Positions 19,464-28,338 of a DNA stretch of 64,000 nucleotides are shown one piece after another. The position numbers were made by a program, and so were the translations under genes. How positions within the stretch are numbered: position 1 is the stretch's first letter; each line of letters begins with the position of its first letter. Origin of the DNA: Nioella sp. MMSF_3534 (GTDB lineage: Bacteria > Pseudomonadota > Alphaproteobacteria > Rhodobacterales > Rhodobacteraceae). The DNA lies in the NCBI RefSeq assembly GCF_030732985.1, contig NZ_JASHJX010000005.1:62001-126000 (forward strand), read 5' to 3'. Below the pieces are notes generated by a model. That model saw nothing but the letters and a program-made list of their open reading frames with translations. It made no database searches and was not told the DNA's origin.

Positions 19464-21746
19464 TTAGTCGGTCCGTTCCGGCAGGGTGAAGATCTGGCCC
19501 GGATAGATCAGGTCCGGGTTGCGGATCTGATCCCGGTTGGCCTCGTAGATTTGCACATAGGCCACGCCCTCGCCAAAATGCTGCTGCGCAATGCCCCACA
19601 GCGTGTGCCCCCATTGAACGGTGATCACATTCTCGCCCGAGGCCGAGGTGATCGCCGCAACGGCCTCGGGTTCTTCGCGCAGGAAGGGCGTTTCGATCCG
19701 GCTTTGCACCGCGCCATCTGCGCTGACCTCGTCCAGACGCAGCGTGTAGGTGCCGGGATCGACCTGCGGCAATGCCGTGCGCCAGCCCCCCTGAAGGTTG
19801 ATCGGGGCCAGATGGATGGGCTGGTTGTTGAGGTAGAATCGCACATCCGATTCCGCCGGGCCACGCCCCGCCAGAACCACGTCGCCGACCGTATCATAGG
19901 CGATGGTGTCCAGCGTCACCTGTGATTGCACTTGCGGGGCCTCGTCGCCCGACTGGATCACGCGGATGCCCTGGCTGTCGGCCAGCAGAACGGTCGGTGT
20001 CTGAGGCTCCATCACCGGGCTGTCCTGCGGGGCCTCTTCCGGGCTGTCCACCGCCGCCACTTGCGGCGGGTCGGAGGGGGACGCGCCGGAACCACCCTCA
20101 GCCGCAACCACATCGGGTTGCGAAGCGGGTTGTGTCTCGGCCTCGCCAGAGGAAACCGCCGCGCCGTCTTGCGCAGCAGGAACATCTGCCGCGTCCTGCG
20201 CGGCTGCCAGCTGCGTGTTCCCTTCCGTTGGCCCATGCGAGTCGGCGGAGGGGTCCGCAGCGTCCATCTCCGCAATGGGCGAGTCGCCCGTCTGTTGCGC
20301 TGCGGCCTGCGCCGTGTTCTCCTGCGCAGTAGCGGAAGCGTCACCCGAAGCCGCCATATCCACATCCGCAGATGAGCCGCCCGCGCCTTGCGCTGTGGCC
20401 GGGTCCGTGTCCCCTTCAGCTATGTCCGAAACCGCAACGCTCACGCCCTCTGGGGCGGCCAGTCCCGTCGTGCCCTCGGATACCTCAGAGGCGCCACTGT
20501 CTTCCGGGACAGTGACGGAGTTTTCCTCCAGACTGGCGGTCGCGACCTCCGGGCTGCTGTCTTCGGCAACCGGGGTACTGGTCCCGTCCGGCAGGGCTAC
20601 CGGATCGTCCGCACCCGATGCGCCCGCGATCTCGGGGCTGTCACGATCTGCCGAGGGCGCGTCCGTTGCCACCTCAACCGCTCCGACCCCGTCGCCCGCG
20701 TCCGGTTGAGGCACATTGGCGGTTTCAAGGATCACCTGCGGGGCATCGCCCGCAGCCGTCTGTGTCGGCTCTTGCGGACCGTCCCCGCTGGACTGGGCAT
20801 CGGCGGCACCGGCATTTTCCGTGACCGTCGCCGCATTTCCCGGCTGCAAGCCGCGGCTCAGGCCACCGCCAGAGCTTTCCTCGATCTCCAGCGACGCGAT
20901 TTCCAGATCCGACTCGCCTGCGCCACCGGACTCCTCCGCAAGCGCGGCAGGTTGCTGGGACGCGCCAGCTGGCGTTTCGTCCGCCACGGAGTCCGCGACC
21001 TCCGTGCCGTTTTCGCTGCCCGGCGCGGTGCTGTCTTCGCCACCAGCCGCAATGCCGGTCTGTTCAGGAAGATCGGGCGTGGCAGGGGCAAGAGGCGTGC
21101 TGCCGCTGGCCGGGGGCGTGTCGGGCTCTGACGCCATGGCAAGCTCGGTCATGCCACTGTCGTCGGGCACGTCCGGTCCGGCTGCGTCGGCTTCAGCAAC
21201 CTCAACACCCGTGGCGGCCCCCACGGGGCGCAGGGTCGGCGAAATGATGACGCTTTGTTCCGACACCAAAACCGATCCGTCCTCCATCAGCATCTCAAGG
21301 CTCAGGATACGTGGCAGTTCGGACGGTGGAATATCGAACATCGCCACGAAATCCCCGCCTGCATCGCTGCTGGCAAGGTGAATTTCCTGCCCGTCAAGCA
21401 GCAGGCGCAGTTCCGCATTGCTTTCGGCCTGACCGGCAATCAGCGCCCCCCCGGCGGCATCCACGCGAACCAGGTCGAAGCGCGGGGCGATGAGGTCGGG
21501 CGGAATGTCAGGCTCTGCCGGGGTCGCTGTGGGGGGGTCGGCTGCGACCACCACCTCCGGGTCGGTCACATCGGGATCGGGCACCGCCACCGGATCGCTT
21601 GCGATACCCTGCGGCACGCCTTCCGGCACCGGGTCTGGCCCGGGTGCAAAGATGACCTGATAGCCGACCACGCCGACCACGGCGGCGACAGCCACCCCCG
21701 CCGCAACCGTGCCTAGTCCAAGTCCGGACCCTGCCGAAGCTGCCAT
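19464..21746 (-). CDS. Large LysM-domain protein with acidic low-complexity region
   Basis: A 760-residue protein. The start at 21746 (MAASAGSGLGLGT) is followed by a single transmembrane or signal-anchor helix (TVAAGVAVAAVVGVVGYQVIFA). Ig-like or carbohydrate-binding-like blocks follow (IAPRFDLVRVDAAGGALIAGQAESNAELRLLLDG), repeated near the C-terminus (LAGRGPAESDVRFYLNNQPIH). Between them lie about 370 residues of Ala/Asp/Ser/Glu-rich low complexity. A LysM peptidoglycan-binding domain ends the protein (VQWGHTLWGIAQQHFGEG..YVQIYEANRDQIRNPDLIYPGQIFTLP). This suggests an anchored envelope protein binding peptidoglycan. Similar LysM proteins with low-complexity linkers occur in roseobacters; function is unknown. 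Confidence 0.85.
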   Translation of the reverse strand: MAASAGSGLGLGTVAAGVAVAAVVGVVGYQVIFAPGPDPVPEGVPQGIASDPVAVPDPDVTDPEVVVAADPPTATPAEPDIPPDLIAPRFDLVRVDAAGGALIAGQAESNAELRLLLDGQEIHLASSDAGGDFVAMFDIPPSELPRILSLEMLMEDGSVLVSEQSVIISPTLRPVGAATGVEVAEADAAGPDVPDDSGMTELAMASEPDTPPASGSTPLAPATPDLPEQTGIAAGGEDSTAPGSENGTEVADSVADETPAGASQQPAALAEESGGAGESDLEIASLEIEESSGGGLSRGLQPGNAATVTENAGAADAQSSGDGPQEPTQTAAGDAPQVILETANVPQPDAGDGVGAVEVATDAPSADRDSPEIAGASGADDPVALPDGTSTPVAEDSSPEVATASLEENSVTVPEDSGASEVSEGTTGLAAPEGVSVAVSDIAEGDTDPATAQGAGGSSADVDMAASGDASATAQENTAQAAAQQTGDSPIAEMDAADPSADSHGPTEGNTQLAAAQDAADVPAAQDGAAVSSGEAETQPASQPDVVAAEGGSGASPSDPPQVAAVDSPEEAPQDSPVMEPQTPTVLLADSQGIRVIQSGDEAPQVQSQVTLDTIAYDTVGDVVLAGRGPAESDVRFYLNNQPIHLAPINLQGGWRTALPQVDPGTYTLRLDEVSADGAVQSRIETPFLREEPEAVAAITSASGENVITVQWGHTLWGIAQQHFGEGVAYVQIYEANRDQIRNPDLIYPGQIFTLPERTD

Positions 21747-21853
21747 ATCTGCTCTCCCCTCAGGCCCCGGCACGTCCCCACATGCCGGTGCAGTTGTATG
21801 ACCTTAGCAACAGGTCTATCACGGGTCAAAACACCATCAAGTCAGGTTCACCC

Positions 21854-22405
21854 ATGTCCTATTCCGTTTGTGTCTACTGTGGCTCTCGTGCCGGTTCCTC
21901 GCCGCGCTATGCCGAGGATGCCGAAGCCCTAGGCACGGCGCTGGCCGAGGGTGGCATGCGGCTCGTCTACGGCGCGGGCGATGTGGGGCTGATGGGCATC
22001 GTCGCGCGGGCGGCCATGGCCGCGGGTGGCGGCACGTTCGGGGTGATTCCCGAGCACCTGCTGAACATGGAGGTCGGCAAGCGCGATCTGGATACGTTCA
22101 TCGTGACCGAAACCATGCATGAGCGCAAAAAGGTCATGGTGATGAATGCCGATGCCATCGTGGTGCTGCCGGGCGGTGCCGGATCGCTGGATGAGTTCTT
22201 CGAAGTCCTGACATGGCGTCAGCTCGGCCTGCATTCAAAGCCGATTTTCCTTCTGAACTCTGCAGGATACTGGGAAAAGTTAAGCGACCTTCTGACCCAT
22301 ATCGTCGGCCAGGGCTTTGCCGATTCCAGCCTGCTGGACTTCTTTCAGATCGTGGATGACGTGCCCGCGCTCATGTCCGGGCTCTACCGCGCGCAGAAGG
22401 GCTGA
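21854..22405 (+). CDS. LOG-family (TIGR00730) nucleotide phosphoribohydrolase-like protein
   Basis: The 183-residue Rossmann-fold protein carries the LOG signature PGGAGSLDEFFE with the upstream CVYCGSRAG and VYGAGDVGLMG. Plant and bacterial LOG enzymes release the base from cytokinin riboside or AMP 5'-monophosphates. In most free-living bacteria the substrate is probably AMP or unknown. The start at 21854 (MSYSVCVYCG) skips 24 in-frame codons with no coding character. Its 3' end overlaps the convergent rarD gene by 35 nt. Confidence 0.92.
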   Translation: MSYSVCVYCGSRAGSSPRYAEDAEALGTALAEGGMRLVYGAGDVGLMGIVARAAMAAGGGTFGVIPEHLLNMEVGKRDLDTFIVTETMHERKKVMVMNADAIVVLPGGAGSLDEFFEVLTWRQLGLHSKPIFLLNSAGYWEKLSDLLTHIVGQGFADSSLLDFFQIVDDVPALMSGLYRAQKG

Positions 22406-23249
22406 GCACCGACCAGCTGTAAAGCGCCAGCGCCAGCCAGATCATCGGCAGGGCAATGGCGTGCCAGTGGGAGACCGGCTCCACCAGGACCAGCCAGGCC
22501 ACGAGGAATTGCAGCGTCGGGTTCAGGTACTGGATGAGCCCCATGGAGGACATGGGCACGCGCTTGGCCGCATAGGAAAACAGGATAAGCGGCACCGCCG
22601 TGACCGGGCCGCAGAGGATCAGCAGCAGCGCCTCCCACCAGCCCCAGAAAAACGCACCCTGCCCCCAGATTGCCAGAAACGCCAGCGCAAAGGGCGTGAG
22701 CAGCAGGGTTTCCAGCGTCACCGACACCACCGGGCCTGCGTCGATCCAGCGCTTGAGCAGCCCGTAGGTGGCAAAGCTGATGGCCAGCACAAGGCTGATC
22801 CAGGGGGCAACGCCCAGGCCCGCCGTCAGAACCGTCACCGCCAGCGCTGCCAATCCGACCGCCCCCCATTGGGCATGGCTCAGACTCTCGCGCAGCACAA
22901 CCCGCCCTATCACCACGGCAACGAGCGGGAAGATATAGTAACCGATCGAGGCCTCTAAGGCCCGCCCGACACCGATCGCGAAGATGAAGATGAACCAGTT
23001 GAGGGAGATGGTCAGCGACGAAAAACAGGCAATCCCCAATTGCCGCCGGTCCCCGAATGCAGTGCCGATCTGACGAAACCTGCCCTGCAGGGACAGAACC
23101 AGACCGAAGCTGACGAAGGACCAGAGGGTGCGATGAACCAGCACCTCGGACGGGGCGACATGGGCCAGTTCCTTGTAGAAGATCGGGGCGAGACCCCAGA
23201 TGATGCAGGCCAGAATCAGGGCCAGAATGCCCTTTTGCATCTCGGTCAT
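22371..23249 (-). CDS. rarD: RarD-type EamA permease
   Basis: A 292-residue inner-membrane protein with about ten hydrophobic helices arranged as two EamA halves. RarD hallmarks are visible: GLAPIFYKELAHVAPSEVLVHRTLWSF at the start and KRVPMSSMGLIQYLNPTLQFL in the second half. The family is assigned to drug/metabolite export; RarD was named for chloramphenicol sensitivity, but its natural substrate is not settled. The stop codon (22371-22373) lies inside the LOG-family gene, so the two convergent genes overlap by 35 nt. Confidence 0.92.
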   Translation of the reverse strand: MTEMQKGILALILACIIWGLAPIFYKELAHVAPSEVLVHRTLWSFVSFGLVLSLQGRFRQIGTAFGDRRQLGIACFSSLTISLNWFIFIFAIGVGRALEASIGYYIFPLVAVVIGRVVLRESLSHAQWGAVGLAALAVTVLTAGLGVAPWISLVLAISFATYGLLKRWIDAGPVVSVTLETLLLTPFALAFLAIWGQGAFFWGWWEALLLILCGPVTAVPLILFSYAAKRVPMSSMGLIQYLNPTLQFLVAWLVLVEPVSHWHAIALPMIWLALALYSWSVLSPSARGRART

Positions 23250-23324
23250 GGCCGTCCGGTCCCCTTGGCTGTCGCAAAAGCCGTGTCACGTGCAGAAGCG
23301 ACGGTCAAGTCACGGAGGCAGAGG

Positions 23325-23365
23325 AAAAAATGAAGAGACCCGCCCATGCATGGCACCGGCGGGTC
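23325..23365 (-). terminator. Intrinsic terminator downstream of sodB
   Basis: On the minus strand, an 8-bp stem GACCCGCC/GGCGGGTC (23337-23344 with 23358-23365) is followed after a short spacer by a run of six T. It lies 30 nt after the sodB stop. Confidence 0.7.
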
Positions 23366-23395
23366 CAAAGGGTTTCTGACGAATTCCGGAGAGGA

Positions 23396-24001
23396 TCAGC
23401 CAGCGAGGCGTGCGGCCACGTTTTCCCAGTTCACCAGTTTGTTCAGGAAATTGTCCAGATAGGCCGGGCGCTTGTTGCGGAAGTCGATGTAGTAGGAATG
23501 TTCCCATACGTCACAGCCAAGCAGCGCAGTCTGGCCGAAGCAGAGCGGGTTGACGCCGTTCTCAGACTTGGTGACGGCCAGCGAGCCGTCGGCGTTCTTC
23601 ACCAGCCAGCACCAGCCGGACCCGAACTGGCCCGCGCCCGCAGCAGCAAACTGCGACTTGAACTCATCGACCGAGCCGAAGTTTTCGACCAGGGCCGCTT
23701 CCAGCTCACCGGGCATGGCGCTGTCGCCGGGGCCCATCATTTCCCAGAACTGGTTGTGGTTCCAGAGCTGGCTGATGTTGTTGAAGATGCCATTCTGCGC
23801 CACGGCAGAGGCGTTGTAGGTGCCGGTGATGATCTCTTCCATCGACTTGTTTTCCCACTCGGTCCCGGCAATCAGCTTGTTGCCGTTGTCGACATAGGCC
23901 TTGTGGTGCAGGTCGTGGTGGTATTCCAGCGTCTCGGCGGACATGCCGAGATCGGCCAGCGCGTCATGGGCGTAGGGAAGGTCGGGAAGTTCAAAAGCCA
24001 T
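23396..24001 (-). CDS. sodB: Superoxide dismutase, Fe type
   Basis: Dismutates superoxide in the cytoplasm. The 201-residue protein has the N-terminal FELPDLPYAHDAL and the metal-ligand motifs: His28 in EYHHDLHH (equivalent to E. coli SodB His27), His in QLWNHNQFW, and Asp and His in DVWEHSYYIDFRNKR. The glutamine in ISQLWNH corresponds to the Gln of iron-type enzymes, which favours iron over manganese. It is monocistronic, with a terminator downstream and a palindrome array about 150 nt upstream that belongs to the sox operon's 3' end. Confidence 0.96.
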   Translation of the reverse strand: MAFELPDLPYAHDALADLGMSAETLEYHHDLHHKAYVDNGNKLIAGTEWENKSMEEIITGTYNASAVAQNGIFNNISQLWNHNQFWEMMGPGDSAMPGELEAALVENFGSVDEFKSQFAAAGAGQFGSGWCWLVKNADGSLAVTKSENGVNPLCFGQTALLGCDVWEHSYYIDFRNKRPAYLDNFLNKLVNWENVAARLAG

Positions 24002-24154
24002 TGTAAGGGCCCCTCTTGTTCGCGTGGGTAGTCAGATACCCTCTACCTGAGGCCCAAGCCCCGGTTGGTCAAGCGTTTTGGTCAGGTTTTTCACGTGCGG
24101 AAATGCAGGTGACCAGTCTCTGCCGATGCGCGCTCCCCTTGCCGACGGGGTGGG

Positions 24155-24247
24155 ATGGCGCTTCGAAGCGCCATGAAAAAAGGGCCTTCGAAGGCCCTTT
24201 TCAACGCGCATTCGAATGCGCGTGTCAAAGCGGTTTCGAAACCGCTT
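24155..24247. repeat. Array of four perfect TTCGAA-centred palindromes at 24-bp period
   Basis: Four perfect palindromes lie head to tail: 24155-24174 (20 bp), 24178-24201 (24 bp), 24204-24223 (20 bp) and 24228-24247 (20 bp). All have the core TTCGAA and centres spaced 25, 24 and 24 bp. The arms differ between units (ATGGCGC, AAAGGGCC, ACGCGCA, AAGCGGT), yet each unit is perfectly self-complementary. The array begins 20 nt after the soxG stop, read on the minus strand. There are no open reading frames of note. Related pairs lie at 7097 and 31990. Confidence 0.9.
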
Positions 24248-24267
24248 CCTCAACCCAACCGTCAGGC

Positions 24268-24831
24268 TCAGAAATATCCGACTTCCGAGCCATCCTTGGC
24301 AGACAGCGCCAGCAGGTCGAACACATACTGCGCCACGGAGCGGAAACAGATGACCGAAAACTGGTCGTCCCCGCTTTGCCAGATCGCCGCAGGCACCTGC
24401 GCCATGCGGGTGCGGCGCATTTCACCGGGTCCAAAGCTATCGGGATGCAGATCGGCAGGGGCGAGCTTGGCAATCGCTTCCCGCGCATGGGGCCCTTCCA
24501 CTCGGAACAGAGCGCGGGCATCCGAGACATTGGCGACGGTCGCATGCTCGCCCGCCAGAGCGGTGGACAGCGTGGCGACAGCGGCCTCCGCCTCCTCATG
24601 GGGCACCATGATCAGCAGCTCATCGCGCGACATCCAGGCCACCGCCTTGTCATCGCCTGTCTTGATCTCCCGCTGACCGGGCATCTCGACGCCCGCCAGG
24701 CCGGTCACGGCGGCAATCAGCTTTGCGCTGGCAAGATCCCCGCGCAGGGTGATCATCCCGGCAAGCCCCGCCTCTTCCACGCGGGTCCGGCCTTCGGCCA
24801 CCGCGCCCATCAATGCACTGACGTCAGACAT
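24268..24831 (-). CDS. soxG: Sarcosine oxidase gamma subunit
   Basis: The smallest catalytic-side subunit of heterotetrameric sarcosine oxidase. The 187-residue product resembles the GcvT fold's second half: DDKAVAWMSRDELLIMVPHEEAEAAV, ALFRVEGPHAREAIAKL, GEMRRTRMAQVPAAIWQ, FSVICFRSVAQYVFDLL. It overlaps the soxA stop by 8 nt, so the two are translationally coupled, and it is last in the soxB-D-A-G order. The palindrome array follows 20 nt after its stop. Confidence 0.92.
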   Translation of the reverse strand: MSDVSALMGAVAEGRTRVEEAGLAGMITLRGDLASAKLIAAVTGLAGVEMPGQREIKTGDDKAVAWMSRDELLIMVPHEEAEAAVATLSTALAGEHATVANVSDARALFRVEGPHAREAIAKLAPADLHPDSFGPGEMRRTRMAQVPAAIWQSGDDQFSVICFRSVAQYVFDLLALSAKDGSEVGYF

Positions 24832-27800
24832 TCTGCTTCTCCCCGTCCGGGTCGTAGAACACCGGGTTCACGATTTTCGCGGGCACCGTGGTGCCATCCA
24901 CCTTGTTGAACTCGATCACTTCGCCCATCCGATCAGGCCCGTTCAGAACCAGCCCCATGGCGATGCCCTTGCCCAGAGTGGGCGAATGATAGGTCGACGT
25001 GATCCGGCCCTGGGTGTTGCCCTGCCCATTGGCATTGGTGCCGGAGGCCACGGCGTAGGAGCCATCGGGGATCACAGAACCATCCACCGTTTCCAGCCCC
25101 ACCAGTTTCCAGCGGGTCGGGTCGGTCATGTGGCTGCGCTCCTGCGCGCGTTTGCCCAGGTAATCCTCTTTCTTCTTCGAGATCGCCCAGCCAAGCCCCA
25201 GATCCTGCGGGATCACGGTGCCGTCGGTTTCGTCACCGATCATGATGAAGCCCTTCTCCGCCCGCATGATATGCAGCGCCTCGGTGCCGTAGGCGGTGGC
25301 GTTCCATTCCGCGCCCGCCTCGTGCAGCGCATCCCAGAAGGCGCGGCCCTGGCTGGCGGGAACGGCGATCTCGAAGCTGAGCTCGCCCGAGAAGGAGATG
25401 CGGAAGACGCGGGTATTGAAGCCGCCGATCTTGCCCGTCGCAAAGCCCATGAAGGGCAGCGCCTCGGCCGACAGGTCCATGTCGGTGCCCAGTTTTTCCA
25501 GCAGCTTGCGCGCATTGGGGCCGACAACGGCGACCTGCGCATATTGCTCGGTCACGTTGACGGTATGGACCTTCCAGTCCCACCATTCGCATTGCAGCCA
25601 GTCTTCCATATGGCCGTGGGTGTGTTCCGCCCCGCCCGACGTGGTGTGGACAAGGAACGTATCCTCGTCGATCCGCGCCACCACGCCGTCATCCATCAGG
25701 AAGCCGTTTTCGTTGCACATCAGGCCATAGCGGCATTTGCCCGGCTTCAGGGTGCTCATCATGTTGGTGTAGAGCATGTCCATGAAGCGGCCCGCATCGG
25801 GGCCCTTGACGATGATCTTGCCAAGGGTCGAGGCGTCGAGCAGGCCAAGGCTGTTGCGGGTCGCCAGAACCTCGCGGTGCACCGCCTGTTCATGGGTTTC
25901 GCCCGCTTTCGGGTAGCAATAGGGACGGCGCCAGTGGCCCACGGGCTCCATATAGGCGCCCTGCTCCTCGTGCCAGGCATGCATCGGCGTGCGGCGCAGC
26001 GGCTGAAACACGTCGCCCCGCGCCTCGCCCGCGATCGCGCCCATGGAAATGGGGGTATAGGGCGGGCGGAAGGTAGTGGTGCCCACATTCGGAATCTCAT
26101 CGTTCAGCGCCGAGGCAAGCGTTGCCAGACCGTTGATATTGCTGAGCTTCCCCTGATCCGTTGCCATGCCGAGCGTGGTGTAGCGCTTGGTATGTTCGAC
26201 GCTTTCATAGCCTTCCTGCGCGGCAAGCCGCACGTCGGAAACCTTAACGTCGTTCTGATAATCCAGCCACATCTTCATGCGCTTCGCGGGGCCTGCGCCC
26301 TGCGGCATGATCCAGACGGCCTCCATAGGGGTTTCCGCCGGGTCATTGGCAGAGGGGGCGGAGGCGGTTGCAGAGAGGCCGAGCGCCTCAGCCACAGCGA
26401 CCGCCGCGTTGCTGCCCGAGGCCAGTGCATCGGCAGAGCCGAGCACACCATCGGCTGCCCCGGCGGCGGTCACGAAGGGCTTTCCGTCATGGCTGGTGGG
26501 GGCGCGGTCGTGATCCGGGCGGAAACAGGCCTGATCCGCGTCCCATGTCAGCTTGCCGCCGCAATGGGACCACAGGTGCACCACCGGCGACCAGCCGCCG
26601 GACATGGCGACCGCCTCGCAGGCGATTTCATCGGTCACGGCCCCTTCCCCGGCCTGTGCACAGAGCGTCACGCCGGTCACGGCCTTCTTGCCCTTCACAG
26701 AGGCAATGCCGGTCCCGGTCAGAACCCGGATCCCCGCCGCACGGGCCGCTTCGGGCAGGTCGCCGGTCACGGTGGCGCGGGCGTCCACGATGGCGGGCAC
26801 GGCCAGACCGGCCCCGTGCAGCGCCAACGCGGTGCGGTAAGCGTCGTCATTATTGGTCACGACCACGGTACGGTCGCCGGGGCTGACGCCCCAGTTCACC
26901 ACGTAATCGCGCACGGCAGAGGCCAGCATGACACCGGGAATGTCGTTGCCTGCGAAAGACAGGGGCCGTTCCAGCGCCCCGGTTGCGGTGATCACCTGCT
27001 TGGCGCGGATGCGCCATAGACGGTGACGGGGGCCGTCCATTTCCGGTGCATGGTCTGTCAGACGTTCATAGGCCAGAACATAGCCATGGTCATAAACGCC
27101 AGAGGCCATGGTGCGGCTGCGCACCCGGACATTGTCCATGCCTTCAAGGGTTTGCAGGGCGCTCTTGATCCACTCATCGGCGGGCTGGCCGTCGATCTCG
27201 ACCCCATCCACGGGGGCACGTCCCCCCCAATGGGCGGTCTGTTCCACCAGCAGAACCCGCGCGCCCGATGCCCCTGCGGTCAGGGCCGCTTGCAGACCGG
27301 CAATACCGCCGCCCACGATCATCACATCGACGAAGGCATAGAAATGCTCGTACCGATCCGCGTCGCGGTCCTTAGGGGCTTTGCCCAGACCGGCGGAATG
27401 GCGAACGATGGGTTCAAAGAGATGCTTCCACGCCGGACGCGGGAACATGAAGGTCTTGTAGTAGAACCCGGCCGGGAAGAACATCGCGAGGCTGTTATTC
27501 ACGGCGCCCACGTCGAATTCCAGGCTCGGCCAGTGGTTCTGGCTTTCCGCTTCCAGCCCGTCGAAAAGCTCGGTGGTGGTGGCGCGCTGGTTCGGTTCGA
27601 ACCGCGATCCCTTGCCGATACCCATCAGCGCATTGGGTTCCTCCGCGCCCGAAGCCACGACGCCGCGCGGGCGGTGATATTTGAAGGACCGGCCCATCAG
27701 CGTCTGACCATTGGCCAGAAGGGCAGAGGCCAGCGTGTCGCCGGCATAGCCGGTCAGGCGCTTGCCGTTGAAGGTGAAGTCGCGGGCGGCGCTGCGGTCG

Positions 27801-27835
27801 ATCAGGCGACCGCCGGAAGACAGACGGGTGCTCAT
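24824..27835 (-). CDS. soxA: Sarcosine oxidase alpha subunit
   Basis: With SoxB, oxidatively demethylates sarcosine to glycine, giving H2O2 and, with tetrahydrofolate, 5,10-methylene-THF. At 1003 aa it has the expected length. The order is an N-terminal 2Fe-2S-ferredoxin-like fold region (FTFNGKRLTGYAGDTLASALLANG), an NAD-binding Rossmann motif (VMIVGGGIAGLQAALTAG), and a C-terminal GcvT-like folate domain (GLLDASTLGKIIVKGPDAGRFMD, FSGELSFEIAVP, EKGFIMIGDETDGTVIPQDLG). It overlaps soxD in ATGA (27832-27835) and soxG by 8 nt. Confidence 0.97.
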   Translation of the reverse strand: MSTRLSSGGRLIDRSAARDFTFNGKRLTGYAGDTLASALLANGQTLMGRSFKYHRPRGVVASGAEEPNALMGIGKGSRFEPNQRATTTELFDGLEAESQNHWPSLEFDVGAVNNSLAMFFPAGFYYKTFMFPRPAWKHLFEPIVRHSAGLGKAPKDRDADRYEHFYAFVDVMIVGGGIAGLQAALTAGASGARVLLVEQTAHWGGRAPVDGVEIDGQPADEWIKSALQTLEGMDNVRVRSRTMASGVYDHGYVLAYERLTDHAPEMDGPRHRLWRIRAKQVITATGALERPLSFAGNDIPGVMLASAVRDYVVNWGVSPGDRTVVVTNNDDAYRTALALHGAGLAVPAIVDARATVTGDLPEAARAAGIRVLTGTGIASVKGKKAVTGVTLCAQAGEGAVTDEIACEAVAMSGGWSPVVHLWSHCGGKLTWDADQACFRPDHDRAPTSHDGKPFVTAAGAADGVLGSADALASGSNAAVAVAEALGLSATASAPSANDPAETPMEAVWIMPQGAGPAKRMKMWLDYQNDVKVSDVRLAAQEGYESVEHTKRYTTLGMATDQGKLSNINGLATLASALNDEIPNVGTTTFRPPYTPISMGAIAGEARGDVFQPLRRTPMHAWHEEQGAYMEPVGHWRRPYCYPKAGETHEQAVHREVLATRNSLGLLDASTLGKIIVKGPDAGRFMDMLYTNMMSTLKPGKCRYGLMCNENGFLMDDGVVARIDEDTFLVHTTSGGAEHTHGHMEDWLQCEWWDWKVHTVNVTEQYAQVAVVGPNARKLLEKLGTDMDLSAEALPFMGFATGKIGGFNTRVFRISFSGELSFEIAVPASQGRAFWDALHEAGAEWNATAYGTEALHIMRAEKGFIMIGDETDGTVIPQDLGLGWAISKKKEDYLGKRAQERSHMTDPTRWKLVGLETVDGSVIPDGSYAVASGTNANGQGNTQGRITSTYHSPTLGKGIAMGLVLNGPDRMGEVIEFNKVDGTTVPAKIVNPVFYDPDGEKQNV

Positions 27836-28155
27836 GCCTCAATGCTCCAGTTGGGGCGGCGGGCCGCAATGGCGTCGATGACGTGTTGGGGCGGTTCCGG
27901 GGTCTGGGCCGAATAGGTGGCGAAGACCTCCAGCGTGTTGGTGCATCGGGCCGCGAGGAACCACTTGCCGCAACCATTGGCGTGCCGCCAGCGTTCGAAA
28001 TGCACGCCCTTGGGGTTCACGCGGTGGAAGAGGTAGCCCTCGAACTCCTCATCCGAAGAGCCGGGGCCGTAGCGCTTCAGATGCGCCTCGCCACCGGGGG
28101 CGAGTTCCGTTTCATCGGCCATCACGCCGCAGCAGGGGCATTCCAGGATCAGCAT
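27832..28155 (-). CDS. soxD: Sarcosine oxidase delta subunit
   Basis: The 107-residue delta subunit binds zinc in known heterotetramers. The N-terminal CPCC (residues 6-9, in MLILECPCCGVMADE) and a later Cys/His set (RHANGCGKWFLAARCTNT) fit. FEGYLFHRVNPKGVHFERWRH is the conserved middle. It overlaps soxA by 4 nt. Upstream, 376 bp separate it from soxB and hold two small antisense ORFs, which breaks the usually compact soxBDAG order. Confidence 0.93.
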   Translation of the reverse strand: MLILECPCCGVMADETELAPGGEAHLKRYGPGSSDEEFEGYLFHRVNPKGVHFERWRHANGCGKWFLAARCTNTLEVFATYSAQTPEPPQHVIDAIAARRPNWSIEA

Positions 28156-28194
28156 TGTGCCAGTTCCTTCTTGATAGGCGACATCGCAACGCCC

Positions 28195-28338
28195 ATGTTC
28201 TTGAGTATGGGACCGTTAGTGAGCTTTCTGTTCATTCTGGCCGCCATTGCGGTTGATGTCTGGGTTTTGCGCCGGCTGCACGACATCTGGATCAGGCGGC
28301 GTGCAGTCGCGAAAAACCGGGGAGATTCAGACCAATGA
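28195..28338 (+). CDS. Tiny predicted membrane protein, antisense within the sox operon (A)
   Basis: A 47-residue ORF (43 if the ATG at 28207 is used) on the strand opposite the sox genes. It has one hydrophobic segment (PLVSFLFILAAIAVDVWVL) and then a basic tail (RRLHDIWIRRRAVAKNRGD), fitting a single-pass protein with a cytoplasmic C-terminus. No good Shine-Dalgarno is seen. The stop overlaps the next ORF's start in ATGA. I do not recognise a family. Confidence 0.4.
   Translation: MFLSMGPLVSFLFILAAIAVDVWVLRRLHDIWIRRRAVAKNRGDSDQ

Noticed and set aside
24155-24247. CRISPR-like array
   Set aside because: Period is 24 bp, units are palindromes with different arms, there are no spacers and no cas genes.
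24749-27019. 756-codon plus-strand ORF opposite soxA
   Set aside because: soxA and soxG motifs account for the region; the antisense product has no family features.
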